Positions 36,595 to 47,100 of a stretch of 64,000 bases of DNA are shown piece by piece. Source of the DNA: Haloferax sp046557615 (GTDB lineage: Archaea > Halobacteriota > Halobacteria > Halobacteriales > Haloferacaceae). A program made the position numbers and the translations under genes. The DNA lies in NCBI RefSeq assembly GCF_046557615.1, contig NZ_JBKIII010000003.1:226517-290516 (forward strand), written 5' to 3'. Position 1 is the first letter of the stretch, and every line of letters starts with the position of its first letter. The notes under the pieces were generated by a model that saw nothing but the letters and a program-made list of their open reading frames with translations, was not told where the DNA came from and ran no database searches.

Positions 36595-37301
36595 ATGGTA
36601 AACACCCTCACACCTTCAGAGACGTATGCGGCACTCCGCTCCGACCGACAGGTCGCCGTGATCGATATCCGAGAACCACTCGACTACAGTCGCGGACACA
36701 TCGAGGAAAGCACGCTCGTTCCACGCCGCATCCTCGAATCTCGATTACCGGATATCGTTCCGACTACGAACGCCTCCGTGATTCTTTGCGATCAGAGCGG
36801 TGAGCGCGCCGCCATCACCGCCAACGACCGACCACGACACCAGTCGATGGTCGAGGAAATGATTACCCCCGTCTCAGCATCCGAACTCTCCGAGCTGGTG
36901 GGACGTGACGGGCCAACGATTATTCACGTGGACACGAGCGAACGGTTCCGTGAGGTTCACGTCCCGGGGTCAAAGTGGGTCCCGCGATACCATCTCGACC
37001 AGTGGCTCGCCGAGAACGATGTCGATACCGACGACTCTCTCGTACTCACCTGCCGAGATGGACATCTCTCGACGTCGCGGCGGCGGCAATCACCCATGAA
37101 TACGGGTACGACAACGTGCGCGTCCTCGATGGAGGAACTAGTGCGTGGAAAGATGGCGGCTACACCCTGGAAGACGGCGACGGTGGGATGCAGTTCGAAC
37201 CCCGTGACGTGGTCCCCAAACCGTACCACCAAGGCGAGTGGGCGAAGCGCACGTATCTGGAGTGGGAAGAAGAACTTGGGCAGTTGTACGTGTCTAGATA
37301 A
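36595..37301 (+). pseudogene. Rhodanese (thiosulfate sulfurtransferase) pseudogene, frameshifted
   Basis: A tandem-rhodanese sulfurtransferase starts at ATG 36595 (MVNTLTPSETYAAL). It runs through a first domain (VAVIDIREPLDYSRGHIEES) and most of the second (HVPGSKWVPRYHLDQW). The frame then breaks near 37062-37075, inside the active-site loop CRDGHLS. Homology resumes in the frame shifted by -1 (SLDVAAAAITHEYGYDNVRVLDGGTSAW) to the stop at 37301. The first domain also looks internally shortened after ILCDQSGERAAITA. It is probably inactive unless this is a sequencing error. It borders the defence island. Confidence 0.75.
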
Positions 37302-37408
37302 CCTCGCTTAGGTGGAAAAGTGATAGTTAAAGATGGAGCAAGCAAATATATTGACAAAATGAGTACCTGCCGAGGCATTGATTACCCTGAATCGACTGCT
37401 TGTGAACG

Positions 37409-37639
37409 ATGACACAGTTTGTGCCGGGGAATCAAGTCCGTATAGACATTCCCGATGTCACTGACCCGGACCATGATGAATACCATGGGAAGCACGGAAC
37501 TGTTGTCGAAACGATCGACGACACTGCAGGTGTCCTGACTGAAGACCCTCGTGATAACCATCTATACCGGATTGAGTTTTCTGATGGCTCCAAGTCTGAT
37601 TTTCGTTGGAGAGACCTCCGTCCACCAATAGAAGAATGA
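37409..37639 (+). CDS. Small SH3/KOW-like hypothetical protein
   Basis: A 76-residue acidic protein beginning VPGNQVRIDIPD, with a HGKHGTVVE turn typical of KOW/SH3-like beta barrels and ending RWRDLRPP. Such small haloarchaeal proteins are common and unassigned. It may be the first gene on the left side of the defence island. It is convergent with the methyltransferase fusion, 17 bp apart. Confidence 0.6.
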   Translation: MTQFVPGNQVRIDIPDVTDPDHDEYHGKHGTVVETIDDTAGVLTEDPRDNHLYRIEFSDGSKSDFRWRDLRPPIEE

Positions 37640-37656
37640 AACGTAGGATTCAATAA

Positions 37657-39903
37657 TTAATCATCTGCTGCAGTTCCAACAGTTGAAACGCTATTTTCAG
37701 CATTACAATTTTGACCCTCATTCACTGTGATATACGATAGTAATGACTCTCCCAAAATTTGGCCAGCAATTGGTGGCACTGCATTGCCAATCTGTCTGAA
37801 CCAGCTGGTGAATGGTCCAAGGAAGATATAGCTATCCGGGAAGGATTGCAACCTTGCAGCTTCACGTGGCGTGATTCCACGATTCCGCCTCGGGTCAGCG
37901 CGCTCGGGATTTTTTCTTGCATGTTCGTAGTAATCCGGGAGAATGTACGCGTTCGCGTCTTTTGCAAGGTGTGCTACGATAGTTGGGGACGGCTCTGACC
38001 ACTTGAGCTTCCGGTACTTGTCCTTGAATCTCGGGTTCTCAGCAGTTCCTACGTCGTACTCAATGTACTCAGCGTATTCCCCATCCGAACCATATTTCAC
38101 GTCCCATCCAGTATCTCCGGGTTCCAGACCCTCATCGAAAAGTATTCGATCTTTCTCCATGGGGTGTTCGCGAGCTTGATGATTGAAAGAGAGATGCGTC
38201 CCTTCATCCAATCTATTTTCTTTCACATAGTTGCTCTTGCTACCGTGTCCGGTCTCGGCAAGTACTCGACCCCCTTCATCTCTGCGTAACCGTGGGAGAC
38301 CAGATAGACCCTGATGAATTGAGTAGCTGGAATCAGTCCGCGAAAGCCCGTCGAGAAGGTTTTCAACCTCGTCTCCGCTGCCAACCAAGTCGTTCCGAAT
38401 ACCCACAAGCAGAACCCGTTCTCTTTTTTGAGGGACTCCGAGTTCAGCCATATCTTGCAGGCGGAAATCGACTTGGTACCCAACACCGTCATCTCCGAGT
38501 GCTTCGAGATCGTCAAGTACCCAGTCGATAACACAGACACCTGTTTCACCAACCTCGTTTATCATTCCCTCCACATTCTCCATCACGATAGCCTTCGGGC
38601 GGAGTTCATCTACTGTCTCGACGTACTTCGTGTAGAGAGTCGTCCGTTCGTCGTCGAGGACGCTGTAATCGTCATCGTTTGCTCGACGGGAACGGTAGCC
38701 CGCTTGGGAGAGTGACTGGCAAGGTGGCCCTCCAACGACAAGATCTGGTTCAGAAACGACTTCTTGGATTCTACTCGGCAGATCGATCTCACGAACATCG
38801 CCACAAACAACGTTTTCATGAGGTATCTCTGGATGGTTCAATCGATAGGTTGCAACCGCGTCTGGTTCGATATCGATTGCCCATCGAATATTGTACCCTG
38901 CACGAGAGAGGCCACACGAGAGACCACCGGCACCTGCGAACAGGTCAACTACAGTCGGCCCGTCGCGCTCTTTGCTTTGCTCTTGAAGACGGTGACTAAG
39001 CAGGAACTTCCGAACTTCGCATTCGTCCCCACAGGTACCAGAACCGGAACTGACGGCGTGTGTCGACAGAGCTCGATACAGTGTTGGAATCTGACGGTCG
39101 ATGAGCTCGTCTTCTAATTTTGTGTGGCGATGTGACGCGCCGTCTGAGTCTTCAGAGGTGAGTAGACCGAGTGAACACAGAAGAGAATCCACTAAAGAAT
39201 CAACTGGCCAAACGGGTTTGTCAAATGCCGTTTGCAGTAGCCACCACGCGTCTCCCTCTTCGATCCCGGGAACTGTGGTTAGGAACTTAACATATGTCGA
39301 GTACTGAACGTTAGAGAACTCTCGAAGTGTAACACCGTCAGTATAATGCGTGTCTTCGACTGCCTCGAGAAGTGAATAGATATGTTCTACTCGTTGTGCA
39401 CTGATCCCCTTGTTAGGGGTTGCCGTTTCAAGTGCCTCTCGTAGCTCTACTGGTTCCATTGCTGCGATGTCTTCCCATGTGCCACCCCTGTCTCGTAGGC
39501 GTGACACCGTTTGTCGGGGTGTTCGTTCGAAGAACCTCTCAGAAGGTGCATTTACATCCCCTCCGAGTACGACTGCTGCCACGGCGTCAAGAGGATCATC
39601 ACTACCAATCAGCGGGTCTTGACATGGACAACCATCGGAGTTAGATAGATCGCCATCTCGGTGCAAAGTATGGTATCGGCATGGATCAACACTCCCAGAC
39701 CGGTTACGTGCGAGTTTTTCAGGTGTGGCGCGAGGACAGCCAACTGGCGGGAAACGTTGGCGTTGAGCATGCTCCGCAGTCAGTACGTCAATGAGAAAGT
39801 CAGTGTTGTCTAGCAGAAGTTGCTTATGTAGTTCACGTTCAGCGGTCGACGCGGTATTTACCGTCGTCGAAAAAGAACCGCAGGACGTGGTCGGCCCAGA
39901 CAT
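37657..39903 (-). CDS. HhH-GPD (endonuclease III-like) domain fused to C5-cytosine DNA methyltransferase
   Basis: A 748-residue fusion. Residues about 100-305 match the endonuclease III/MutY fold. The helix-hairpin-helix is VPGIEEGDAWWLL (211-223), with the catalytic Asp in PVDSLVDS (D235) and a shortened Cys region (C291, C295) where a 4Fe-4S loop is normal. The bifunctional Lys position appears to be Gly217, suggesting a monofunctional glycosylase. Residues 316-735 are a complete C5 methyltransferase: DLFAGAGGL, GGPPCQSLSQ (catalytic C395), ENVEGM, QKRERV, REAARLQSF and IGNAVPP. Four Cys (56, 75, 92, 94) precede the glycosylase part. TTTTAAAT about 27 bases upstream supports the ATG at 39903. 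Confidence 0.85.
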   Translation of the reverse strand: MSGPTTSCGSFSTTVNTASTAERELHKQLLLDNTDFLIDVLTAEHAQRQRFPPVGCPRATPEKLARNRSGSVDPCRYHTLHRDGDLSNSDGCPCQDPLIGSDDPLDAVAAVVLGGDVNAPSERFFERTPRQTVSRLRDRGGTWEDIAAMEPVELREALETATPNKGISAQRVEHIYSLLEAVEDTHYTDGVTLREFSNVQYSTYVKFLTTVPGIEEGDAWWLLQTAFDKPVWPVDSLVDSLLCSLGLLTSEDSDGASHRHTKLEDELIDRQIPTLYRALSTHAVSSGSGTCGDECEVRKFLLSHRLQEQSKERDGPTVVDLFAGAGGLSCGLSRAGYNIRWAIDIEPDAVATYRLNHPEIPHENVVCGDVREIDLPSRIQEVVSEPDLVVGGPPCQSLSQAGYRSRRANDDDYSVLDDERTTLYTKYVETVDELRPKAIVMENVEGMINEVGETGVCVIDWVLDDLEALGDDGVGYQVDFRLQDMAELGVPQKRERVLLVGIRNDLVGSGDEVENLLDGLSRTDSSYSIHQGLSGLPRLRRDEGGRVLAETGHGSKSNYVKENRLDEGTHLSFNHQAREHPMEKDRILFDEGLEPGDTGWDVKYGSDGEYAEYIEYDVGTAENPRFKDKYRKLKWSEPSPTIVAHLAKDANAYILPDYYEHARKNPERADPRRNRGITPREAARLQSFPDSYIFLGPFTSWFRQIGNAVPPIAGQILGESLLSYITVNEGQNCNAENSVSTVGTAADD

Positions 39904-40261
39904 GTCCCTTTCTTCACAGCGGAATGATTTAAAACTCCTGGTGACGGGAAATGACAGAATTTTAAAAAACTAGTTAGCTACTCGTTCTCGAGGGATTCCG
40001 GGCGGTGGATGAGAAAGAAAAATCTCATTCCAATTCAGCGACCGGGTTACGTCAAGCAATTTGAATGTTAAATTAGAACTGATGGCACCTGTCAATCTCC
40101 CGTTCGGTCGAACCGAGGTTTCGAGCTTGAACTGAGCGATCTACCGGACTCCACGACCGCCTGTTGGAATCATTTTATTTGAACAACGTTGTGCGGACAA
40201 TCAAATAATATATTATCGCCGACTGTAACATTAGAATCACCACTGAGGCTACTGATTTCAG
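39904..40261. other. Intergenic region with promoter and left copy of the 26-bp repeat
   Basis: It lies between the divergent methyltransferase fusion and TIGR02391 genes. It contains the methyltransferase TATA-like element (about 39928-39935, minus), the 26-bp direct repeat at 40082-40107 and an AT-rich stretch before 40262. A 17-codon frame opens at the repeat (40082-40135). No larger gene seen. Confidence 0.6.
40082..40107 (+). repeat. 26-bp direct repeat, left copy
   Basis: It begins ATGGCACCTGTCAATCTC and differs at one base (40088, C versus A) from the copy at 48198-48223, 8.1 kb away in the same orientation. The pair brackets the TIGR02391-drmC-drmB-drmA block. Both copies open an ATG frame coding MA(P/T)VNLPFG. 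They may be remnants of one duplicated 5' gene end or recombination sites. Confidence 0.8.
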
Positions 40262-41203
40262 ATGCAATTCTCTCACTCATTTGAACAATCGATTTGGGAT
40301 ACCGACGGGTTCCAAGGGAGGGAATTTGCATCACTGGACGTAGCTGTCGACGCAAATGAGACGACATTGACGTTGGATACCGAGCGGCTGGCTTCCGATA
40401 AGTCTCTGAAGGATGCTACGACAGTCGAAGTTGAGCTCCTGAATACCTCTGAGCTTCATGAATTAAGCAAAATGCTCTGTGACTGGTGTGTTGCTGAGGA
40501 CCTAGCGGTGAATACATTTGAGACTTCATTTGTCGACGGGGAATTCACCACTGAAGGCGAAAAGCAAGAAATCTCACGGTTGCAGTTCGAAATTTCCGAG
40601 GAGGGGCTACTAGTCATCCCATTGAACGGTGACACGGAAGTTGGTGAGTCGTTAATCCCTTCATCGAAGAAAGTGATCGAAGGTTCTGATGGAGCGTCAC
40701 ACGAGCACCTGTATGAGCTGGACTTTCTCTTACACATGGCGATTCGTTGTAGTGAGTACCCAACGGAGGCTCGCCGTGCGCTTGACCACATGGGCGAGTT
40801 CACAGGTCCGATACATCATCGCCTAAGTCCAAAATGTGTCAGTCAGTACTATGCTGGTGACTACGGTGATGCGATCGCCCAAGCTGGCCAAGGACTCGAA
40901 AAAGAGATCCGATCGAGATTTGATGCCAATCCCGACGAGCGGTTCGAAAATCTATTAGGAAAATTATTCAGCTCGGATGACCCCAGCCTACTGGCCTCTG
41001 AGGACGAAAATAAGCAGGAGAAAGTGAGGGACCTGTTTCAGAGCACGAATGGCGCGCTTCGAAATCCCTTCACTCATAACGATCCTGATGCGGTGGACCA
41101 CACCTATTTGAAGCCCTTCTCGAAACGTCATGCTCGCGACGTATTGTTCCTTTACGACTTCTTGCACCTCCTTGTCGAACAGATGGACACCTCAGAGGGC
41201 TGA
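40262..41203 (+). CDS. TIGR02391-type protein with HEPN-like RNxxxH motif
   Basis: A 313-residue protein. The N-terminal 150 residues are unassigned. The C-terminal part (about 195-305) resembles the TIGR02391/Hypoth_Ymh domain: YYAGDYGDAIAQAGQGLEKE, then LFQSTNGALRNPFTHND. R267-N-P-F-T-H272 is the RNxxxH signature of HEPN ribonucleases. These proteins are frequent in defence islands and prophages. It is convergent with drmC and overlaps its 3' end by 12 bp, the only gene here on the plus strand beside drmCBA. An abortive-infection role is inference. Confidence 0.68.
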   Translation: MQFSHSFEQSIWDTDGFQGREFASLDVAVDANETTLTLDTERLASDKSLKDATTVEVELLNTSELHELSKMLCDWCVAEDLAVNTFETSFVDGEFTTEGEKQEISRLQFEISEEGLLVIPLNGDTEVGESLIPSSKKVIEGSDGASHEHLYELDFLLHMAIRCSEYPTEARRALDHMGEFTGPIHHRLSPKCVSQYYAGDYGDAIAQAGQGLEKEIRSRFDANPDERFENLLGKLFSSDDPSLLASEDENKQEKVRDLFQSTNGALRNPFTHNDPDAVDHTYLKPFSKRHARDVLFLYDFLHLLVEQMDTSEG

Positions 41204-42112
41204 TGGTCGAACAACTGTCGCAGCCTCCGAGTCCAACAGATACCCGATTAAGTCGGTGAATGAGCTGACGGTTGGCCCTTCTAAGATCACTCCAAGCTCA
41301 AGATAGCGGTCAAACCCGTAGTCTGTCAAATTTGCACTGCCGACGTAGACACGGGAGTCATCCGAGAGTAGCACCTTGGCGTGGAATGTAAACGAGGGTG
41401 CCCTTCCATCTTGGACTTGTTCGTCGGCGGGGACATCCCCATCCCAGACAGTGTAATCCACGAACTGAATTTTCTCGTTAGGGTTGGCATCTTCCTCTAA
41501 AGTTTCACACAGGTTAGCAAGAACTGAGTAATTGTACGATTCCTCATCCGCAAGATATCTAGTGACTATTGTCACTTGGACTCCCCGTTTGAGGGCATTT
41601 TTCAGCGGGAGGTGTAGTCGCTCGATGCCGTCCGCTTCAAGAAACGGCGAAAGCAGCACAATCCTATCTTCTGCTTGCTTGATGAGCCTGCTGAGGCTTG
41701 GCATTAGATGGCTCATCCCGAACAGCTGGGGCGATGTGCCTCGAAAATCGGGGTCATCTGGAAGGGTTATTACTGGCGTCACATCAGTTGCTGATGGGGT
41801 TCGTGACTGGTGTGTTTCCAGCGTCGATGCCGCTTGTCGAACCACAGTGAAAAGTTTGCGAGTTTGACGTGATTGAACAGTGTAGGAATTCCCAGATTTC
41901 GATAGTTGAACGGCGTCGGCACGATTCAACTGACGTAACAAATCCTTGGCCCGCGATGGCGAAAGCTTGGCTACAGCCTCGACATCTCCATTCGTGATTG
42001 TTTGGTCAGCGCCTGCCGCTTGTAGTAGCATCCCCTCGACGGAATCGAAATTGTCAATCAATTCGATGATCGACAGTGCGACTTCCAACCGTAGCTTTTC
42101 GTCTGTGACCAT
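41192..42112 (-). CDS. drmC: DISARM protein DrmC (phospholipase D-like)
   Basis: A 306-residue protein. The N-terminal winged-helix-like region (LSPSRAKDLLRQLNRADAVQL) precedes a single phospholipase-D-family domain. The HxK motif is in FHAKVLLSDDSRVYVGSANL (about residue 243), ending with the N of the HKD signature. DrmC is the PLD component of DISARM and is reported dispensable for protection in Bacillus. Its ATG overlaps the drmB stop by one base (TGATG), so it is the last gene of drmA-B-C. Confidence 0.87.
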   Translation of the reverse strand: MVTDEKLRLEVALSIIELIDNFDSVEGMLLQAAGADQTITNGDVEAVAKLSPSRAKDLLRQLNRADAVQLSKSGNSYTVQSRQTRKLFTVVRQAASTLETHQSRTPSATDVTPVITLPDDPDFRGTSPQLFGMSHLMPSLSRLIKQAEDRIVLLSPFLEADGIERLHLPLKNALKRGVQVTIVTRYLADEESYNYSVLANLCETLEEDANPNEKIQFVDYTVWDGDVPADEQVQDGRAPSFTFHAKVLLSDDSRVYVGSANLTDYGFDRYLELGVILEGPTVSSFTDLIGYLLDSEAATVVRPSAL

Positions 42113-44112
42113 CAGAGCATCTCGGCAAGTTCCCAGAACCCGGGACGCTCCTCACCAGAGTGCCGGTGACTCCCATAGAGATACTGACGACCCAGAACTT
42201 GGTTGAAATATGAACAGCTGATTTCGCTCACGTGAAGACACGACAGGCAGGCACCCCCGCGCCGCGAGCAGACTGGGTCATACACACAATCATTGCCAAC
42301 TGACTGCGCCTGCGTGATGAGCGTATCGAGCTGCTGTTCGACCATTGTGGTGATCCCACCAATGTTGAAGTCATTCCGATTGTTTGCGTAGATCACGAAC
42401 GACAGTGCGCGCGGGAACAGATACTCACTCAAGTTCGTCCTGTCGAAACCGCTGATTGTCGAGGCCTGTTTGAGGAATACGTGGCTCATCGTATGCATGA
42501 GCGTAAACACCGTTTCCGTTATTTCACCTGCCATAGAGTTCTCTGTCTCCGTGTTGAACCTCCCGAATCCATCGACCTCGGTCAGGTGATTAATAATGAA
42601 GGCTCGCTGGACCTCTTCATCCATCTCATCTATCTCACTTTTCGCGTGCTGAACGGCCCCTGGAGAGGACACGTCTACCGAAGGGAGCGTCACGTCGCCG
42701 GCGACAGCGGCTGGGTCACTCGTCTCCGGATGAGTGGCGGCGATCCACAGGAGGATGTGTGCAGGGTCAAGTTCAAACTGGACGGCCTCACTTTCGGCCG
42801 TGTCGACGAAGATTGGTCTGTCATTGGCATCGCTGTTGTTCGTCGTGAATGGTCGAATCTGGGCGTCCTGACGGCTCCCTCGAGTGTAGCCATAGACGAA
42901 CGTCTGAATCGGGAAGTCCTCGATGACCCTGACATCACCAATCCCAGCGTTGGTCAAGATGTTCGGGTACGTTTCGATCCGATTTGCCTTCGCAGTGAAG
43001 CCACGGTCTCGGGCGATTTCTTCCAATTCGTCTAACGACCGACTGGTGAGTTCTTCCTTCGACAGGGAGTACTGGAGGAGCTCGTCGCCAGCATCTGCGA
43101 GCTGATTTTCTTCCTCATTCTCATTTTCATCTGCTGCTTCCTCTAATTCCAATATCTCATCGAGGCGTCTATTGAGGGTCGTGCTTGTCAATACACCCTC
43201 TTCTCGGAGATGTTCGCGGGCTCCGGCCATCGTACTCACGTCATCCTCCGAAACGATTACGTGCGCTAATTCCTCTTCAGAGATCTCATCTGGTTCAGTC
43301 TCGGCGTTTAGATCAATGCTTCTAACTGGTATCTCTGCATCAGCGACCAAGCCAAGGTACGCCGCGATTCCTTTTCGAAGGCCCTCTTGAGTGCTTCTGA
43401 GTTCTCCGAGTCCTGCCGATCGGAGATTAACTGTGGTTAGGTAGTGTGGGTAATAGACGCTGCTTGCCCGATGAACAGTGGTGTACATACCACCGCTAGC
43501 GTCGTCTTCGTCATCGCTGGCGTGTTCTTCGTCGTAATCACAGTCGCAGTTTTGCAGGAATTTGACCGGAATGTCCCACCCACAGATGGCACACACCCAC
43601 TTGAATTTCCCAGACTTCTGACTTCCCTGGGTATCGAGTTTGATATACTTCTGCCCGTGCCCGTTGCTACAACGAGGGACATTCAGACCCTGAATCTCGC
43701 CGCACCTGTGCACACTAACGAATTGATACTGGCGAAGTTCCCCGTCACAACCACCACGTTCACAGGTGAGACCCGAATTTTTCGTTTCAAGATCGTCGAT
43801 ATCATAGTACTGATGCGCGCGGTCACACCGCTGACAGCGGAACGTGAGTGGGAATAGGTCCGCACGAACATCATCGGGACGGCCGAAATGGTACCGTTCG
43901 GGGTCGAATGTACTGAAGCCCATCTGACCGCCGTCCCAATTTCTGACCCGGTATTCGATTTTGTTGAGAATATACCCTCGGTCTATCTCGCCACCGATGC
44001 TGTCGGTTTCGAGATAGCTGACCCTCCAAATTCCTCGGCCATCGCTGTAGTCGAAAGTGTTCCCTGGAAGGAACTGAAACATTACTTGTGTGCGGCTTCT
44101 TTCCATTGACAT
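42112..44112 (-). CDS. drmB: DISARM protein DrmB (DUF1998)
   Basis: A 666-residue DUF1998 protein. It has zinc-ribbon-like cysteine pairs in the N-terminal third (CQRCDRAH, CERGGC, CAICGWD). A C-terminal DUF1998 region carries VIYANNRNDFNIGGI and the terminal cluster CVYDPVCSRRGGACLSC. DrmB forms a complex with the helicase DrmA that loads on invading DNA in DISARM. The start is 1 bp after the drmA stop and the end overlaps drmC, so the three genes are coupled. Confidence 0.88.
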   Translation of the reverse strand: MSMERSRTQVMFQFLPGNTFDYSDGRGIWRVSYLETDSIGGEIDRGYILNKIEYRVRNWDGGQMGFSTFDPERYHFGRPDDVRADLFPLTFRCQRCDRAHQYYDIDDLETKNSGLTCERGGCDGELRQYQFVSVHRCGEIQGLNVPRCSNGHGQKYIKLDTQGSQKSGKFKWVCAICGWDIPVKFLQNCDCDYDEEHASDDEDDASGGMYTTVHRASSVYYPHYLTTVNLRSAGLGELRSTQEGLRKGIAAYLGLVADAEIPVRSIDLNAETEPDEISEEELAHVIVSEDDVSTMAGAREHLREEGVLTSTTLNRRLDEILELEEAADENENEEENQLADAGDELLQYSLSKEELTSRSLDELEEIARDRGFTAKANRIETYPNILTNAGIGDVRVIEDFPIQTFVYGYTRGSRQDAQIRPFTTNNSDANDRPIFVDTAESEAVQFELDPAHILLWIAATHPETSDPAAVAGDVTLPSVDVSSPGAVQHAKSEIDEMDEEVQRAFIINHLTEVDGFGRFNTETENSMAGEITETVFTLMHTMSHVFLKQASTISGFDRTNLSEYLFPRALSFVIYANNRNDFNIGGITTMVEQQLDTLITQAQSVGNDCVYDPVCSRRGGACLSCLHVSEISCSYFNQVLGRQYLYGSHRHSGEERPGFWELAEML

Positions 44113-44113
44113 T

Positions 44114-47100
44114 CTAGCGTCTCCTGTCTAAGGTATCGAATACGTCTCGCGAACGGTACGTCGATTGGATACGCAGCTTTTCGTCGATGTCACGCAGGCT
44201 CGTCATGACAGAGTTCCCGAGGCGGTTGCTCGTCCATTTTTCGTCATCGTTGAGTTGGATATCGGCGATCGCTTCTTTGGTGAGTGACTCAGCGGTATCG
44301 GCGAACTCCTCAGGGGCTGCATCTCCACCATACATGCAATGAATCGCTTCAGAGAGCTCTGATTCGTCGTCTAAGTTTTGGACGAACTCCCGTGCATTGC
44401 TCCCGAAGAACAGTCGATCTACGTCGTCTTCATACATGTAGTGGTTCAACAGCAACGCCATGAACAGTCCTGGGTGCGTGCGCCTGATACTATTTTTTGC
44501 CCACCGGTTGATCGGGACCGGCTCGACGAGCCGGTCTAAGAACTGGTGGTACTTCTCGAAGAAGTGATAGTGACTCTGGTCTCGTTCCCGGATGGGATGA
44601 AAGACGTTGAAGATCAGGCCGGGATGGGTCCGACCAGCGCGTGAACTAGACTGAATGTACTCTGACGTGTCTCGGGGCATCCCGAAGAAGATCATCATGT
44701 TGAAGCGGTCAACGTCAACCCCGTGACTGATCATACTCGTGGCAGTGATTGAGTTCAGGCGGCTTGCTAGAAGGTAAGCCAATCCCTGACCGACTCCATC
44801 GGGTGCCCTGTCCAAGGCGTCATGATAGACACTGGTTGGCTGCCCGTTATGCAAGCAGCCGTCGACAATGTCGAGTAGCTCAATGAGCTCTTGTTCATTC
44901 TTTTCCTCAATGATTCCTTGGTCGACGAGACTGCTGACGACATCTTGGTCGCGCCCCGAATGCCACGGGTTTTCGAGCTTGTCGAGTCGCTCTTGGACCT
45001 CGTCGAATTGGGTTCCACCAGTCATCCGATCAGGGTTCAACTCCGGTCGGTCAAGCTTGTGGAAGTAGTCTGACAGCTGCAGTCTGATACTTTGGTCGAG
45101 TCTATCGCCGTCCTTCTTCGCAAGCAGATACGTGAGACTCGTGGTGTAGTCCCCAAGCATATCGAGCAACTCAGGCACTGAGTCAACATCCAGTGGACCC
45201 TCTGCAGCGTTTGAGTCTGGTATCAGGATATCTCCGTTCAGAAGCCTGTCTGGGTCTTCGACTGCTGTGACGAGCAAGTCTTGGATTGCCTTGTGATAGT
45301 AGAACAGCAGGTCGATAATCGCGTTGATGTGCGTTTTCCCGTGCGGAGTGATCCCGATGTATTGGCGCTGCAACTCTGGTGACTCCTCCGCATAGAAACT
45401 CCCTCTAAGATATGGGCCCGGAGCTGGGAATCGCTCAGCCTCTCGGACAAACAAGTGATACACTTGGTCGTCGTAGGAGGTGATGGTCGCTGTCGGAGCG
45501 ATAATCTTAGTTTTTCCTGCATCAGCCATCTCTTGGAGCTCGTGGATACCGGTCTCATAGTGGGCGTCGAAGCTCCCCATCGATTCGTTCAGTAAATGAA
45601 GCTCGTCGGGGACTTCGAGAGACGGTGCCGGATCGTACGGCTCAACCGGTGTCGCGAGGTCTTCGAATTCGTCTCTTGGGATTTCACAGCCGTACTTCTC
45701 AGTACACTCACCTAAGCTGGCAAAGCCGTGCGTCGGGCACTCGTATTCCATCTCACCCGAGATGAGATGTGCCATCTTTCGCTGATACCCCACTGCAGTG
45801 ACCTTGTCAATGGTCCCTGCAAGGATGGTCGGTGCGTACCGGTACAGCTCATTGTCTACAATGTGGACTGGAAGCTCTGCAGGGAGGTAAGGCGTCCCGA
45901 GGTCGAGATCCCGCTGTTGCCATTCACAGTTAAGCTCACCACCGGTGCACATGTGAGCGAGTCGATGCTTATCTTCGATGACTTTCATCCGGGTTTCTGA
46001 CCCACACACAGGACACGTGGGCAAGACTTTGAGGTCTTCCCGACGTTTATCATCACGCGCCAGCTCGGCTGCCTTGTCATTCCGATAGCCAGTGAGCTGA
46101 TTTGGAGTGTTCCGTTTACCGACCATGAACCCGACACTGAACGCGTGTGCGGGTGACGACGCAATCGATGGCTCATCACGGCGGATGAGATCGGCGTACA
46201 TCATCGTTTCTGCCATACGCTGCAACTGCTGCATAGACAGGAGTCGCAGCGGGAATCGAGTCCATGCAGTTACTCCGAAGTCTTTGCCTCTGAAGCGATC
46301 GAAGAACGCACTCCAAACAGCGACCCCGAGGAACGCCTCTGTCTTCCCACCGCCAGTGGGGAACCACAGCACATCGACGACATCCAAGGCATCTTCCGCG
46401 TCGCTCTCGTTGTGTGGCCCCGGAGATGAATCTTGACGCCATGTCGCTTCTGTGAAGTTGTCGTATTCCCGGCTGGCAACGTCCGGGAGGAGCATTACGA
46501 TGAACACCAACTGGAACAGGCGCCAGCTATCGAACGACCCGCGATGCATCTTGCGCATTGTTTCATTCATCAACTCGAATGCCCGCCCTGCTGTGTCGGG
46601 ATACTCTTCAAGACACTCGATTCCACGCTTGAAGCGGGCCATTTCTCGACGGAATGACTCGCGATCTCCGTGGAAGTCTGCTTCGTCGGTGCCGCCACGC
46701 TCGTTGACTGATTGGTCCCATCCATCGTGCTGTCGATAGTCATCAAGCGCGTCTTGATAAGTTCCCGAATCGTACGCCTGCATCTGTTCGTGGATGTCTT
46801 TGAGCAGTTGTATGCCGCCGTCCTCTAAGTCCGACAACGTTTCGAACTTGGGTTTTGGCCCACGAGTTGCCGAGTCATAGGATAGTTGCTGGTGTTCAGG
46901 AATCGCAGTCGTCCGAAGATGACTCGTGCTTGGCTCCTCCCGTGGCGTGCGCATTCCTGGAGGCTTCCCGTCAACTACTGTGTCGATCTCGGGTGCGATG
47001 ATCGTACAATTGCGTCCGTGACCCCACAAATCGCGGTTATATCGGAAGTCCTCAGGGAGCGGGTCGAAGGTGAATGGGACGAAGATACCCGCGCCGTCAA

